Notes: generated from the sequence alone by a model not told the origin. DNA of 64,000 bases from Mesorhizobium sp. (GCF_023954305.1 NZ_JAMLIG010000001.1:1550001-1614000), one strand, 5' to 3'. Positions 33,986 through 43,985 are shown, numbered from the stretch's first letter. A program made the numbers and translations.

Positions 33986-36391
33986 ATGAAACTCACCCTC
34001 TCCTGGCTCAAGGATCACCTCGAGACCGACGCCTCGCTGGCCGAGATCGTCGAGCGGCTCACCTCGATCGGCCTCGAAGTCGAGCATGTCGACGACAAGG
34101 CGGCGCTGAAGCCGTTCGTGATCGCCAAGGTGCTCTCGGCCGAGAAGCATCCCGACGCCGACAAGCTGCGCGTCTTGATGGTCGACACCGGCTCCGGCGA
34201 TCCGATCCAGGTCGTCTGCGGCGCGCCCAACGCGCGCGCCGGCCTGGTCGGCGCCTTCGCCGCGCCGGGCACCTATGTTCCCGGCATCGACACGACGCTG
34301 GGCGTCGGCAAGATCCGGGGCGTCGAGAGCCGCGGCATGATGTGCTCCGAGCGCGAGCTCGAACTTTCCGATTCCCACGACGGCATCATCGACCTGCCCG
34401 AGGACGCGCCGGTCGGCACCAGCTTCGCCACCTGGGCGCATCTCGATGACCCGGTCATCGACATCAACCTGACGCCCAACCGCCCCGACGCCACCTCGAT
34501 CCACGGCATCGCCCGCGACCTCGCGGCCTCTGGCCTCGGCACGCTGAAGACGCCGCCGGTCGCGCCCATCGCGGGCGAGGGGGAATGCCCGGTCAAGGTG
34601 ACGATCGAGGCGCCGGACCTGTGCCCCGGCTTCGCGCTCAGGCTCGTGCGCGGGGTGAAGAACGGCGCTTCGCCGAAATGGATGCAGCAGCGGCTGCTGG
34701 CGATCGGTCTGCGCCCCATCAACGCCCTGGTCGACATCACCAACTACGTGACCTTCGACCGCGGCCGGCCGCTGCACGTCTTCGACGCGGCCAAAGTCGC
34801 GGGCGACCTCGTCGTCCGCCGGGCGGCGGCCGGAGAAAAGGTGCTCGCGCTCGACACGTTCGAATACGAGCTTTCGCCCGACATGTGCGTCATCGCCGAC
34901 GACAACGGCGTCGAATCGATCGCCGGCGTGATGGGCGGCGAGCATTCCGGCTGCGACGAGAACACCACCGACGTGCTGATCGAGTCGGCGCTGTGGGATC
35001 CGATCAGCATCGCCCGCACCGGCCGCTCGCTCGGCATCGTCACCGACGCGCGCTACCGCTTCGAGCGCGGCGTCGATCCCGAATTCATGGTGCCGGGCCT
35101 CGATCTCGCGACGCGGCTGGTGCTCGACATCTGCGGCGGTACGCCCACCGACGCCGAAGTCGTCGGCTATGCCGGCTATGCGCCCAAGCCGATCATGTTC
35201 CCCGTGCTGGAGGTCAAGCGCCTCACCGGCATGGACGTGCCGGGCGAGGAGAGCGCCGAGATCCTCCGGCGCCTCGGCTTCGGCGTCACCGGCGGCGGCT
35301 ACTACTACGACGTCACGCAGCCCTCCTGGCGGCCGGACATCGACAGCAAGGCCGACCTCGTCGAGGAAGTCATGCGCATGCGCGGCGTCGACCAGATCGC
35401 GCCGCAGCCGCTGGCGAGCCACTCGGCGGTCAACGGCAGGATCCTGACGACGCTGCAGATCCGCACCCGCGCCGCGCGCCGCGCGCTTGCCGTGCGCGGC
35501 ATGATGGAAGCCGTCACCTGGTCGTTCATCCCGGCGAAACATGCCGAAGCCTTCGGCGGCGGCCAGCCGTCGCTCAAGCTCGCCAACCCGATCGCCGCCG
35601 ACATGTCCGACATGCGCCCCTCGCTTCTGCCGGGGCTGATCGCCGCCGCCCAGCGCAATGCCGATCGCGGCATCGGCGACGTCGCACTGTTCGAGGTGTC
35701 CGGCACCTATGAGGGCGACGAGGCTCACCAGCAGCGCCGCGTCGCCGCCGGCATCCGCCGCGGCACGGCCAGGCTCGAAGGGTCGGGGCGCCTGTGGTCG
35801 GGCCATGCCGGCATTGTGGGCGTATTCGACGCCAAGGCCGACGCCTACGCTGCGCTCGAAGCCGTCGGTGCGCCGATCGACCGGCTGACCGTCGAATCCG
35901 GCGCGCCCGGCTGGTACCATCCCGGCCGCTCGGGCGTCATCAAGCTCGGCCCCAAGACGGTGCTCGGCCATTTCGGCGAGTTCCACCCGAAGACGCTGGA
36001 GACGCTCGACGCCGACGGGCCGCTCTGCGGCTTCGAGGTCTTCGTCGACGCTGTGCCGGAGCCCAAGACCAAACCCACCCGCACCAAGCCGCGCCTCGAC
36101 CTCTCGCCCTTCCAGGCGGTGAAGCGCGACTTCGCCTTCGTCGTCGACCGCGCGGTCGAGGCCGGCACGCTGGTCAAGGCGGCTCTCGGCGCCGACAAGA
36201 AGCTCATCACCGGCGTCAACGTCTTCGACGTGTTCGAGGGCGCCGCGATCGGCGACGGCAAGAAATCCGTGGCCATCGAAGTCGCCATCCAGCCGGTCGA
36301 GAAGACGCTGACGGACGACGATTTCGAGGCGCTGGCCGGCAAGATCGTCGAGAACGTCAAGAAGCAGACGGGCGGGGTGTTGCGGGGGTGA
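33986..36391 (+). CDS. pheT: Phenylalanyl-tRNA synthetase beta subunit
   Basis: An 801-residue beta subunit, full length. In order: an N-terminal helical segment (LSWLKDHLETDASLAEIVERLTSIG), the EMAP/OB-fold tRNA-binding domain (about 40-150, VIAKVLSAEKHPDADKLRV), the B3/B4 editing module (RGVKNGASPKWMQQRLLAIGLRPINALVDITNY), B5, the class II-like catalytic fold, and the C-terminal ferredoxin-like anticodon domain ending PVEKTLTDDDFEALAGKIVE. It completes the PheRS heterodimer but is separated from pheS by about 1.1 kb of unrelated DNA. Confidence 0.97.
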   Translation: MKLTLSWLKDHLETDASLAEIVERLTSIGLEVEHVDDKAALKPFVIAKVLSAEKHPDADKLRVLMVDTGSGDPIQVVCGAPNARAGLVGAFAAPGTYVPGIDTTLGVGKIRGVESRGMMCSERELELSDSHDGIIDLPEDAPVGTSFATWAHLDDPVIDINLTPNRPDATSIHGIARDLAASGLGTLKTPPVAPIAGEGECPVKVTIEAPDLCPGFALRLVRGVKNGASPKWMQQRLLAIGLRPINALVDITNYVTFDRGRPLHVFDAAKVAGDLVVRRAAAGEKVLALDTFEYELSPDMCVIADDNGVESIAGVMGGEHSGCDENTTDVLIESALWDPISIARTGRSLGIVTDARYRFERGVDPEFMVPGLDLATRLVLDICGGTPTDAEVVGYAGYAPKPIMFPVLEVKRLTGMDVPGEESAEILRRLGFGVTGGGYYYDVTQPSWRPDIDSKADLVEEVMRMRGVDQIAPQPLASHSAVNGRILTTLQIRTRAARRALAVRGMMEAVTWSFIPAKHAEAFGGGQPSLKLANPIAADMSDMRPSLLPGLIAAAQRNADRGIGDVALFEVSGTYEGDEAHQQRRVAAGIRRGTARLEGSGRLWSGHAGIVGVFDAKADAYAALEAVGAPIDRLTVESGAPGWYHPGRSGVIKLGPKTVLGHFGEFHPKTLETLDADGPLCGFEVFVDAVPEPKTKPTRTKPRLDLSPFQAVKRDFAFVVDRAVEAGTLVKAALGADKKLITGVNVFDVFEGAAIGDGKKSVAIEVAIQPVEKTLTDDDFEALAGKIVENVKKQTGGVLRG

Positions 36392-36507
36392 GACGGCGGT
36401 TCGCCGCTCAAGCCCCCTGCTCAAGCCTCGTCACCTCGGCTTTGAGGCGAGGATTTGCCGCGTATCCGCGAAAGAAGTTCCCACCGCCTCAGGTGGCCCG
36501 GCCAGTG

Positions 36508-37305
36508 TCAGTGGACGGTTACGGCTTCGTTACCGACAACGACGCGGGTGATTCGTTGGATGGTGTCCAGAGGTCCGCTCCTATATCGAGGCGCCGCGTC
36601 AAGACGGTTATCCGCCTGTAAGCGAACCTTCTGGCTGACCGAAGTTTCTGTTTCCAGGACCGCAATAACCGATAGCGGAACGTGGCGTTCGCTGTCAGCG
36701 ATTACACGCAACAGCATTGCCTGCCACAATTTCGCATCATTCGTTGCAATGAAAAGAGCTACTGGGTCGCGGCTTTCTGGGTAAAAAACCATATCAGGTG
36801 TGACGTCGGCTAACTGTTGGGACACCGGCTGCCCTTCAACGTATTGAATATGGCGCTTATCCATCTCTTCGCGTATTGCAGCCTTTACGTCGTCCTCAAA
36901 CGCGTTCTTAACGCGTTCGATCGTCATGAGAATTAGATCATTCAGGCGCAGCAGTAACGCTGAGAACTCTAGAACAGCCTTGGGCAACTCGGACTCTGAC
37001 ACCCCGTCTCGGAATATCTCGCCCATTTCCTCGTCAAACGCTGCGCCGTGCTGGTCTAATATCAGCGTCAACGCGTCGCGGCGGCTTGCAGCGTCCATCG
37101 TGGCGCCCTCCGCTTCGAGAAATGACAGCGTCAGCGCATTGTCAACCAAGCGATACATGCCAGCCTTGGGGCCGAGGGCATATATGCCAATAGGATCGCC
37201 AGTGATAAAATTTTGATATGGCGTGCCGATCGCAAGGCCGCCTTTGAAGGCGTTCACATGAACGCTCTCACAAAACGCCCTGCAAATCTGCTCCTTCAGG
37301 CCCAT
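36508..37305 (-). CDS. DUF1828 domain protein
   Basis: A 265-residue protein. The N-terminal half fits DUF1828 (GGLAIGTPYQNFITGDPIGIYAL, then YRLVDNALTLSFLEAEG and RRDALTLILDQHGAAFDEEMGEI), and the C-terminal half resembles the DUF1829-type partner domain. The function is unknown; such genes turn up in accessory regions and have been linked to host-element conflict by context only. It overlaps the upstream gene by 10 bases, so the two form an operon. The region is visibly AT-richer than its neighbours, consistent with transfer. Confidence 0.75.
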   Translation of the reverse strand: MGLKEQICRAFCESVHVNAFKGGLAIGTPYQNFITGDPIGIYALGPKAGMYRLVDNALTLSFLEAEGATMDAASRRDALTLILDQHGAAFDEEMGEIFRDGVSESELPKAVLEFSALLLRLNDLILMTIERVKNAFEDDVKAAIREEMDKRHIQYVEGQPVSQQLADVTPDMVFYPESRDPVALFIATNDAKLWQAMLLRVIADSERHVPLSVIAVLETETSVSQKVRLQADNRLDAAPRYRSGPLDTIQRITRVVVGNEAVTVH

Positions 37306-37817
37306 GGCATCGCATCTTCTATAAGCATATCATGCTGACGGGTTATTCCGATGAGACTACAGCCGATCGCCGTAGCGACTTCGTCACCCATAGCACAGCC
37401 AGGATTAAGCAATTCCATGTGGCGATGATAGGACGCAGGCCTTGGAATTCGTCTAGTTCCGGCCGGCTTGACGATCCCTACAGGCAATTTGTCAACGTCA
37501 TCGCAAACTGTGTGTACATGCCAGCCGGGATGAGTGCCGTGAAACTCCCATCTCGCCAACATCCTAACGTCTCCACCCACGTCCTCCCCGAGCGAGACAA
37601 TAAACTCTGGCGCCAATGTATGGTACGCTACCAGCGCTCTGAAATTCCGGCCGAACGCAAGGAAAGTTATCACCTGCCACCGATAGCGCCGGGAGAGAGG
37701 GTGGGCCTTTCCCCTCTTCTTACTCAGCGGAAAGTCACGGGTTCTAAGTTTCTCGTCGCTCCAAGCGGAGAACGCGACTCCCGACTTGTCCACGTTGATT
37801 AGACGTCCCACCCGCAT
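37296..37817 (-). CDS. Uncharacterised partner of the DUF1828 gene
   Basis: A 173-residue protein that I cannot assign. It is basic in the first third (LSKKRGKAHPLSRRYRWQV), then has RNFRALVAYHTLAPEFIVSLGED and a His-rich FHGTHPGWHVHTVCDD near residue 95, reminiscent of small metal or nucleic-acid enzyme sites, and a Cys/His-rich C-terminus. Its ATG overlaps the end of another open frame (stop at 37799) and its stop overlaps the DUF1828 start, the tight packing of an operon whose first gene is broken. Composition is AT-rich like the rest of this patch. Confidence 0.65.
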   Translation of the reverse strand: MRVGRLINVDKSGVAFSAWSDEKLRTRDFPLSKKRGKAHPLSRRYRWQVITFLAFGRNFRALVAYHTLAPEFIVSLGEDVGGDVRMLARWEFHGTHPGWHVHTVCDDVDKLPVGIVKPAGTRRIPRPASYHRHMELLNPGCAMGDEVATAIGCSLIGITRQHDMLIEDAMPWA

Positions 37818-37972
37818 GAGTGCAACTTATGGGTAATCCGCGCCTGTCTCGCAATCAAAATTGTACGCTCTTGCTCATACTCAACCAAGACATCGTTCCT
37901 ATCTCTGTCAGGTTCGCCAAACAGATAACTACCTTCGTCCGACCAGAACAGCAGAACATCCGGTAGACACAA
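37799..37972 (-). pseudogene. 3' remnant of a third gene in the DUF1828 operon
   Basis: A frame ending at 37799 reads LCLPDVLLFWSDEGSYLFGE and continues with a charged helix-like stretch to HKLHSCGWDV. The composition matches the AT-rich patch, and the stop overlaps the next gene's ATG by 19 bases, as in a coupled operon. Upstream of about 37972 the frame loses this character and enters the GC-rich leader of the aldo/keto reductase, so the gene appears cut off at its 5' end. A tiny intact gene from a TTG start is less likely. Confidence 0.45.
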
Positions 37973-38050
37973 GGCCCGCGCCGCCGGTGTAAGACTTGAC
38001 CGTCCTCCGTCCGCCCGACCTTCCCTGCAGCACCAGCCTCCGGCCCCCCC

Positions 38051-38890
38051 ATGCCCCTCTCCACCACCACGCTCCCCTCCGGCATCTCCGTCCCCGTCCT
38101 CGGCCAGGGCACGTGGAAGATGGGCGAGCGGCGTGACCGCCGTGCCCAGGAAGTCGCCGCGCTCCGCCTCGGCATCGAGCTCGGCATGACGCTGATCGAC
38201 ACGGCGGAAATGTATGCCGACGGCGGCGCCGAGGAGGTGGTGCGGGAGGCGATCGCCGGGCGGCGCCACGAGGTGTTCGTCGTCTCGAAAGTGCTGCCGT
38301 CAAACGCGTCGCGCGCGGCCACCATCCGCGCCTGCGAGGCGAGCCTGAAGCGGCTCGGCACCGACCGCATCGACCTCTATCTGCTGCACTGGCGCGGCGG
38401 CGTGCCGCTTCGCGAGACCGTCGAGGCGTTCGAGACGCTGAAGGCGCAGGGCAGGATCGCCGACTGGGGCGTTTCCAATTTCGACGTCGACGACATGGAA
38501 GAACTCGCGGCCCTGCCGCACGGCACGGCGGTCGCGGCCAACCAGGTGCTCTACCATCTCGGCAGCCGCGGCATCGACTTCGACCTCATCCCGTGGCAGC
38601 GCGGGCGCGGAATCCCGGTCATGGCCTATTGCCCGATCGGCGAGGGCGATCTCGCGCGAGACGGCAGGCTCAAACCTGTCGCCGAGCGCCACAACGCTAC
38701 ACCTGCACAGATCGCACTCGCCTGGACGATCCGCGGGACAAGCGTCATCGCCATCCCCAAGGCGGCGCAGGAGAGCCATGTGCGCGACAACCGCGCCGCC
38801 GCCGACATCAGGCTCACCGCGCAGGACCTCGCCGAACTCGACGCCGCCTTCCCTCCGCCGCGCCGCAAGGTTCCGCTGGCGATGGTGTGA
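38051..38890 (+). CDS. Aldo/keto reductase (279 aa)
   Basis: A TIM-barrel NADPH-dependent reductase of the shorter bacterial AKR type. The catalytic tetrad is visible as Asp in LIDTAEMYADGGAEE (Asp and Tyr), Lys in VVSKVLP and His in LYLLHWRGG. The cofactor-binding end is TSVIAIPKAAQESHVRDN. It may reduce methylglyoxal or other aldehydes or 2,5-diketo sugars; the substrate is not predictable. It starts immediately downstream of the degenerate AT-rich island. Confidence 0.92.
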   Translation: MPLSTTTLPSGISVPVLGQGTWKMGERRDRRAQEVAALRLGIELGMTLIDTAEMYADGGAEEVVREAIAGRRHEVFVVSKVLPSNASRAATIRACEASLKRLGTDRIDLYLLHWRGGVPLRETVEAFETLKAQGRIADWGVSNFDVDDMEELAALPHGTAVAANQVLYHLGSRGIDFDLIPWQRGRGIPVMAYCPIGEGDLARDGRLKPVAERHNATPAQIALAWTIRGTSVIAIPKAAQESHVRDNRAAADIRLTAQDLAELDAAFPPPRRKVPLAMV

Positions 38891-39023
38891 ACCGTTGCGG
38901 AAAGCGGATCGATCGTCCTTCCGTCTTGCATGCCTCCCCGAAACTTCCCATATGCGACCCTGCGGGCCGGGCCCCTCTGGCGGTCGAACCACTCGATCGC
39001 GATGTCGGACCGTTTGATATTGG

Positions 39024-39050
39024 GCCCGCTTTGCATGAACCGAAGCGGGC
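39024..39050 (+). promoter_or_regulatory. Hairpin directly before the Tim44-like gene's ribosome site
   Basis: GCCCGCTT (39024-39031) pairs perfectly with AAGCGGGC (39043-39050) around an 11-base loop. GGAGG of the next gene follows six bases later, with no U tract. It could be a terminator for the reductase gene or could control ribosome access. Confidence 0.4.
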
Positions 39051-39069
39051 AATTGGAGGTTACCGATCC

Positions 39070-40047
39070 ATGCCGCGCTCCGGCCGCATCCGCTTCGTCG
39101 CTCTCTTCATGAGCCTTTTCGTAGGCCTCACGCTCGTCTCGACCGATTTCGCCGAGGCGCGGCGCGGCGGCTCGTTCGGCAGCCGCGGCACGCGCACCTG
39201 GCAGGCGCCAGCGCCCACCCGCACCGCGCCCAGCCCCACCGGCCCGGTCGAGCGCTCGATGACGCCTGCGCAGAGCCCGAACGCGGCCACGCGCCAGCAG
39301 CAGACGGTCGGGCAGCAGCGGCCCGGCATGTTCAGCGGCTTCGGCGGCTCGCTGATGCGCGGCCTCCTGATCGGCGGCCTGTTCGGCATGCTGCTCGGCT
39401 ACGGCTTCGGCGGTCTCGCCGGCGCGCTGGGCTTCCTCGTGCAGCTCCTGCTGATCGGCCTGCTCGTCTCCGTCGCGCTGGCCTGGTTCCGCTCGCGCCG
39501 CGAGCCCGCGGCGGCCGGCGGCGCGCCTTATGGCGGCGGCAATGACTTCGGCCACGCCCGCACCGACGCGTCCGACGCAAAGCCGCACGCCGGCGGCTTC
39601 ACCATCCCGTCCATCGGCGGCGGCGCGGCAGCGCCCGCCACGCAGGACATCCAGCTCGACAAGGCCGACCTCGACACGTTCGAGCGCCGTCTCGCCGAGG
39701 TGCAGAAGGCGTTTTCCGACGAGGATCATTCAGCGCTTCGCCGGCTCTCGACGCCGGAAATGGTGTCCTACTTCTCCGAGGAACTCGCCGACAACGCCAA
39801 GCGCGGCCTGCGCAACGAGGTCCGCGACGTGCATCTCGTCTCCGCCGACATTTCCGAGGCGTGGCGCGAGGGCGACACCGACTATGCGACTGCCGCCTTC
39901 GGCTACGAATCCGTCGACCTCATGCGCGACCGCGCCACGGGCAAAGTCGTCGAGGGCGACGAGCGCCTGACCGAAACGACGGAACTGTGGACCTTCGTGC
40001 GTCCCCGCGGCGGCGAGTGGAAGCTCTCGGCGATCCAGGAGGCGTAA
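39070..40047 (+). CDS. Tim44-like domain membrane protein
   Basis: A 325-residue protein. A signal or anchor segment (VALFMSLFVGLTLVS) is followed by an ARRGGSFGSRGTRTW motif characteristic of bacterial Tim44-like proteins, a Pro/Thr/Gln-rich linker, a Gly-rich double membrane segment (GLLIGGLFGMLLGYGFGG and LGFLVQLLLIGLLVSVALAW) and a C-terminal Tim44 domain (about 195-325) ending in WTFVRPRGGEWKLSAIQEA. The domain relates to the mitochondrial import motor, but the bacterial role is not settled. The true start is the ATG at 39070 after GGAGG. Confidence 0.9.
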   Translation: MPRSGRIRFVALFMSLFVGLTLVSTDFAEARRGGSFGSRGTRTWQAPAPTRTAPSPTGPVERSMTPAQSPNAATRQQQTVGQQRPGMFSGFGGSLMRGLLIGGLFGMLLGYGFGGLAGALGFLVQLLLIGLLVSVALAWFRSRREPAAAGGAPYGGGNDFGHARTDASDAKPHAGGFTIPSIGGGAAAPATQDIQLDKADLDTFERRLAEVQKAFSDEDHSALRRLSTPEMVSYFSEELADNAKRGLRNEVRDVHLVSADISEAWREGDTDYATAAFGYESVDLMRDRATGKVVEGDERLTETTELWTFVRPRGGEWKLSAIQEA

Positions 40048-40099
40048 AGCCTCCACCTTCGCCGGTCCGCGATATCCGCTCTTGTTGAGCAGCAGCGAT

Positions 40100-40116
40100 T
40101 GCGCACACAGTGCGCA
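40100..40116. promoter_or_regulatory. Operator-like dyad before the nucleobase permease
   Basis: TGCGCACACAGTGCGCA is a perfect 7-bp inverted repeat with a three-base centre, 28 bases upstream of the permease ATG at 40145. It is suited to a dimeric regulator or a small hairpin. No regulator gene is adjacent. Confidence 0.4.
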
Positions 40117-40144
40117 TTGCGGGCTGGCGGCGGAAAGGCGGATC

Positions 40145-41530
40145 ATGGCGCAGGATGCGACGCATCTTGTCTACGGGTTGGAGGACATCCCTCCCCCGCC
40201 GCAGGCGGCGCTCGCGGCCATCCAGCATGTGCTGGCCGCCATCGTCGGCATCGCCACCCCCTCCCTGATCATCGGGGCAGCGCTCGGGCTCGGCGAGCAT
40301 GTCCCCTACCTGATTGCGATGTCCTTCTTCGTCTCGGGCGTCGCGACCCTCATCCAGTGCCGGCGCATCGGACCCGTCGGCTCGGGCCTGCTCAGCCTCC
40401 AGGGAACGAGCTTCGCGTTCCTGGGAGCGATCCTCGCCGCGGGCTTCGCGGTGAAGTCCGCCGGGGGCTCGCCGGAAGATATCCTGGCGATGATCTTCGG
40501 CCTTTGCCTGGTCGGCTGCGCCGTCGAGATCGTGCTGTCGCTGTTCCTCGACAGGCTCAAGCGCATCATCACGCCGACGGTGACAGGCATCGTCATCACC
40601 GTGATCGGACTGAGCCTGGTGGGATCGGCCTTCACCGACTTCGCCGGCGGGACCAATGCGGGCGACGCACTCGGATCGCCCCTCAACCTGATCATCGGAG
40701 CGATCGTCATCGCAGTCATCCTCACGATGACCTTCGCCGGTCCGCCGATGCTGCGGATATCGGCCATCATGATCGGCCTGGTGGCCGGCACTGTCATCTC
40801 CGGCTTCTTCGGCATGGTCAGCCTGGCGCCGCTGTCGAACGTGCAGTTCTTCGCCGTGCCGGTGCCGTTCAAATACGGACTCGACTTCGATCTTGGCCTC
40901 TTCATCCCGATCGCCTTCCTCTACCTCGTCACGGCGATCGAGACGTCGGGCGACCTCACAGCCAACTCGATCCTTTCGGGCCAGCCGGTCGAGGGTCCGG
41001 TCTATCTGGAGCGGATCAAGGGCGGCATTCTCGGCGACGGCATCAATTCCGGTATCGCGGCGATCTTCAACACGTTCCCAAACACGACCTTTTCGCAGAA
41101 CAACGGGGTCATCCAGATGACGGGGGTGGCCAGCCGGCACGTCGGCTACTGGGTCTCGGCCTTTCTTGTCGTCATGGGGCTCTTCCCGGTCGTCGGCGCG
41201 TTCTTCCTGATGATTCCCAAACCCGTCCTCGGCGGAGCGACGCTCGTCCTGTTCGGGACAATCGCCGTCGCGGGCATCCGGATCCTCGCCTCGGAGCCGA
41301 TCGACCAGCGCCGGACCTACATCATGGCGGTCAGTTTCGGCCTCTCGATTGGCGTCATCCTCGTCCCGGCCGCGAGCCAGCAGCTGCCTGACCTGATCAG
41401 GCAAGTCGTTGCGACGCCGATAACGCTGGCGGGGCTGTCGGCGATCGTTCTTTCGCTTGTCATCCCGGCACGCACAAAAGCGGCGCCCGACAACAACGAG
41501 ACCCCGCCCCCGGCCGCCGGTCCGGCGTGA
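40145..41530 (+). CDS. Xanthine/uracil permease (NCS2 family)
   Basis: A 461-residue nucleobase:cation symporter-2 with 14 predicted helices in two inverted halves. Conserved features are the N-terminal QHVLAAIVGIATPSLIIG (QH motif of TM1), LLSLQGTSFAFLG in TM3, LYLVTAIETSGDLTA (TM8 with the Glu essential for binding) and NTFPNTTFSQNNGVIQMTGVASR (TM10, the NCS2 signature with Asn/Gln). It resembles the xanthine/urate branch more than uracil. The ATG at 40145 is preferred over an upstream TTG-like frame extension. Its stop overlaps a GTG in the next gene. Confidence 0.93.
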   Translation: MAQDATHLVYGLEDIPPPPQAALAAIQHVLAAIVGIATPSLIIGAALGLGEHVPYLIAMSFFVSGVATLIQCRRIGPVGSGLLSLQGTSFAFLGAILAAGFAVKSAGGSPEDILAMIFGLCLVGCAVEIVLSLFLDRLKRIITPTVTGIVITVIGLSLVGSAFTDFAGGTNAGDALGSPLNLIIGAIVIAVILTMTFAGPPMLRISAIMIGLVAGTVISGFFGMVSLAPLSNVQFFAVPVPFKYGLDFDLGLFIPIAFLYLVTAIETSGDLTANSILSGQPVEGPVYLERIKGGILGDGINSGIAAIFNTFPNTTFSQNNGVIQMTGVASRHVGYWVSAFLVVMGLFPVVGAFFLMIPKPVLGGATLVLFGTIAVAGIRILASEPIDQRRTYIMAVSFGLSIGVILVPAASQQLPDLIRQVVATPITLAGLSAIVLSLVIPARTKAAPDNNETPPPAAGPA

Positions 41531-41586
41531 CAGGGCCGGCATGGCGCACGCTTGCCGGCAATGACGAATCGTCCTCACATCCGGCG

Positions 41587-42189
41587 ATGGACCATCTCCG
41601 CTTCTCCGGCCTGCCGGCGGCAGAACAGGAAGCCGCGCTCGACACGATCCTGCGCGCCGATACGGTCGTCTGGCCCGCGATCGAGCGCGCGCGGGTTCTC
41701 GACCTGCCCGACTGGATGATCGTCTCGGGCGCCATCTACAACACGGTCTGGAACCACCTGACCGGCAAGCCGGCCGGCCACGGCATCCGCGACGTCGACC
41801 TGTTCTACCACGACGCGTCCGACCTCTCGTGGGAGGCCGAGGACCGCATCATCCAGACGGGCGCGGCGCAGTTTTCCGGCGTCTCGCTGCCGGTCGAGAT
41901 CCGCAACCAGGCGCGGGTGCATCTCTGGTACACGCAGCGCTTCGGCGGCGTGGTGCCGCCGTTCACCTGCTCCGCCCACGCGCTCGGCTACTTCGCCGCC
42001 GAGACGCACGCGGTCGGAGTCCGGCTGGAGGCGGACGACAGCCTCACCATCGTCGCGCCGTTCGGCCTCGACGCTGTCTTCTCCCTGCGCATGGTGCCCA
42101 ATCGCGCCACAGACAACCGCCGCACCCACGCGGAGAAGTCCGCGCGGGCGAAGGCGTTGTGGCCTGAGCTGACCGTCGAGGACTGGTAG
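41587..42189 (+). CDS. Nucleotidyltransferase-fold family protein (COG3575-like)
   Basis: A 200-residue protein related to the uncharacterised nucleotidyltransferase family once called DUF925. LDLPDWMIVSGAIYNTVWNHLTG matches the family G-[GA]-x-R-N region and IRDVDLFYHD supplies the DxD-like metal pair. VEIRNQARVHLWYTQRFG and TDNRRTHAEKSARAKALWPEL are further conserved blocks. The start could instead be a GTG at 41527 overlapping the permease stop (GTGA); I prefer the ATG at 41587 because the first 20 residues of the longer form lack family character. Substrate unknown. Confidence 0.85.
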   Translation: MDHLRFSGLPAAEQEAALDTILRADTVVWPAIERARVLDLPDWMIVSGAIYNTVWNHLTGKPAGHGIRDVDLFYHDASDLSWEAEDRIIQTGAAQFSGVSLPVEIRNQARVHLWYTQRFGGVVPPFTCSAHALGYFAAETHAVGVRLEADDSLTIVAPFGLDAVFSLRMVPNRATDNRRTHAEKSARAKALWPELTVEDW

Positions 42190-43185
<996 letters not shown>

Positions 43186-43466
43186 CGCTCGTCTCCTTCA
43201 ATGCGTGTCTGGCGGATATGGGAGGCAAGCGCCCGATTGTCCATCACGGCTTGACTTCGCGGCGGAAGTTACCATGTTCGGGCCATGAGCAAGCGCACGG
43301 CAAAAACCGTCTTCCGGATCGTTCCCATCGCAGGACGCTGACCCCAGCTCGGACACGGCTCCGGGTCTGGGGCTGTCGCTCACCACATTCATTCGCATTA
43401 CATTGCGCCAGGGCAGGCCGCGTTCGCGGCCGCCGCGGCGCGCCCATTCACACGGACTCCATCGCC

Positions 43467-43853
43467 ATGAAGAAGCCACCGATCGTCGTCAACCGCATCG
43501 ACCATACCCGCCTCAGCCGGATCGCCAACGGCCTGATGGACCGCAATCCCGATCTCGCCGACGAATTGCTCGCCGAACTGGAACGCGCCAAGGTCAGGGA
43601 CGAGCGGGCGGTCCCCGCCGACAGCGTGCAGATCGGGCGGACGGTCGAGTTCCGCCTCGACGACGGAGAGCCGCGGCGGGTGATGCTTGTCTATCCGGCG
43701 GACGCCGATGTCGGCACGGGCCGTATCTCCGTCCTCACCCCCGTCGGCGTGGCCATGCTCGGCCTGTCGGCGGGCCAGACGATGGAGATGACGTCCAACG
43801 ACCGCCGGTCGCACCGCCTGACTATCGATACCGTCGTCCCGGCCACCGACTGA
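43467..43853 (+). CDS. rnk: Nucleoside diphosphate kinase regulator-like protein (Rnk) 1
   Basis: A 128-residue protein of the Rnk type: a short N-terminal helical part (IDHTRLSRIANGLMDRNPDLADELLAELERA) and a GreA/GreB C-terminal FKBP-like domain (DSVQIGRTVEFRLDDGEPRRVMLVYPADADVGTGRISVLTPVGVAMLGLSAGQ). Rnk proteins bind RNA polymerase's secondary channel region or influence nucleotide pools; they lack the Gre coiled-coil acidic tip. The upstream gap of about 280 bases is the longest in the window and shows no gene. A second, divergent paralogue follows. Confidence 0.88.
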   Translation: MKKPPIVVNRIDHTRLSRIANGLMDRNPDLADELLAELERAKVRDERAVPADSVQIGRTVEFRLDDGEPRRVMLVYPADADVGTGRISVLTPVGVAMLGLSAGQTMEMTSNDRRSHRLTIDTVVPATD

Positions 43854-43958
43854 CGTCGTGACGCATCACGCCACATCTCCAGCGAGCAGCGGAACTGTCG
43901 CGCCCTGCGGCGCAGGCGGTTCATCGACCATGCGGGTTCGCTGATCGCAGGCATCTGA

Positions 43959-43985
43959 CCCCTGGCCGGCAGCGCCGGTCAGGGG
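43959..43985 (+). terminator. Strong hairpin between the two Rnk-like genes
   Basis: CCCCTGGCCGGC (43959-43970) pairs with GCCGGTCAGGGG (43974-43985), 12 pairs with one G-U, around a three-base loop. No U tract follows, so it may act with Rho or stabilise the upstream mRNA 3' end. Confidence 0.5.

Noticed and set aside
33821..36424. Very long open frame (867 codons) on the minus strand opposite pheT
   Set aside because: It is fully antisense to pheT, rich in Arg/Asp/Gly/His from GC-biased third positions, and has no domain character. It is a shadow of pheT.
43186..43466. A small gene in the longest gap
   Set aside because: Short frames on both strands lack ribosome sites and family character. 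There is a CCCCAG/CTGGGG dyad near 43340-43376 but no U tract.
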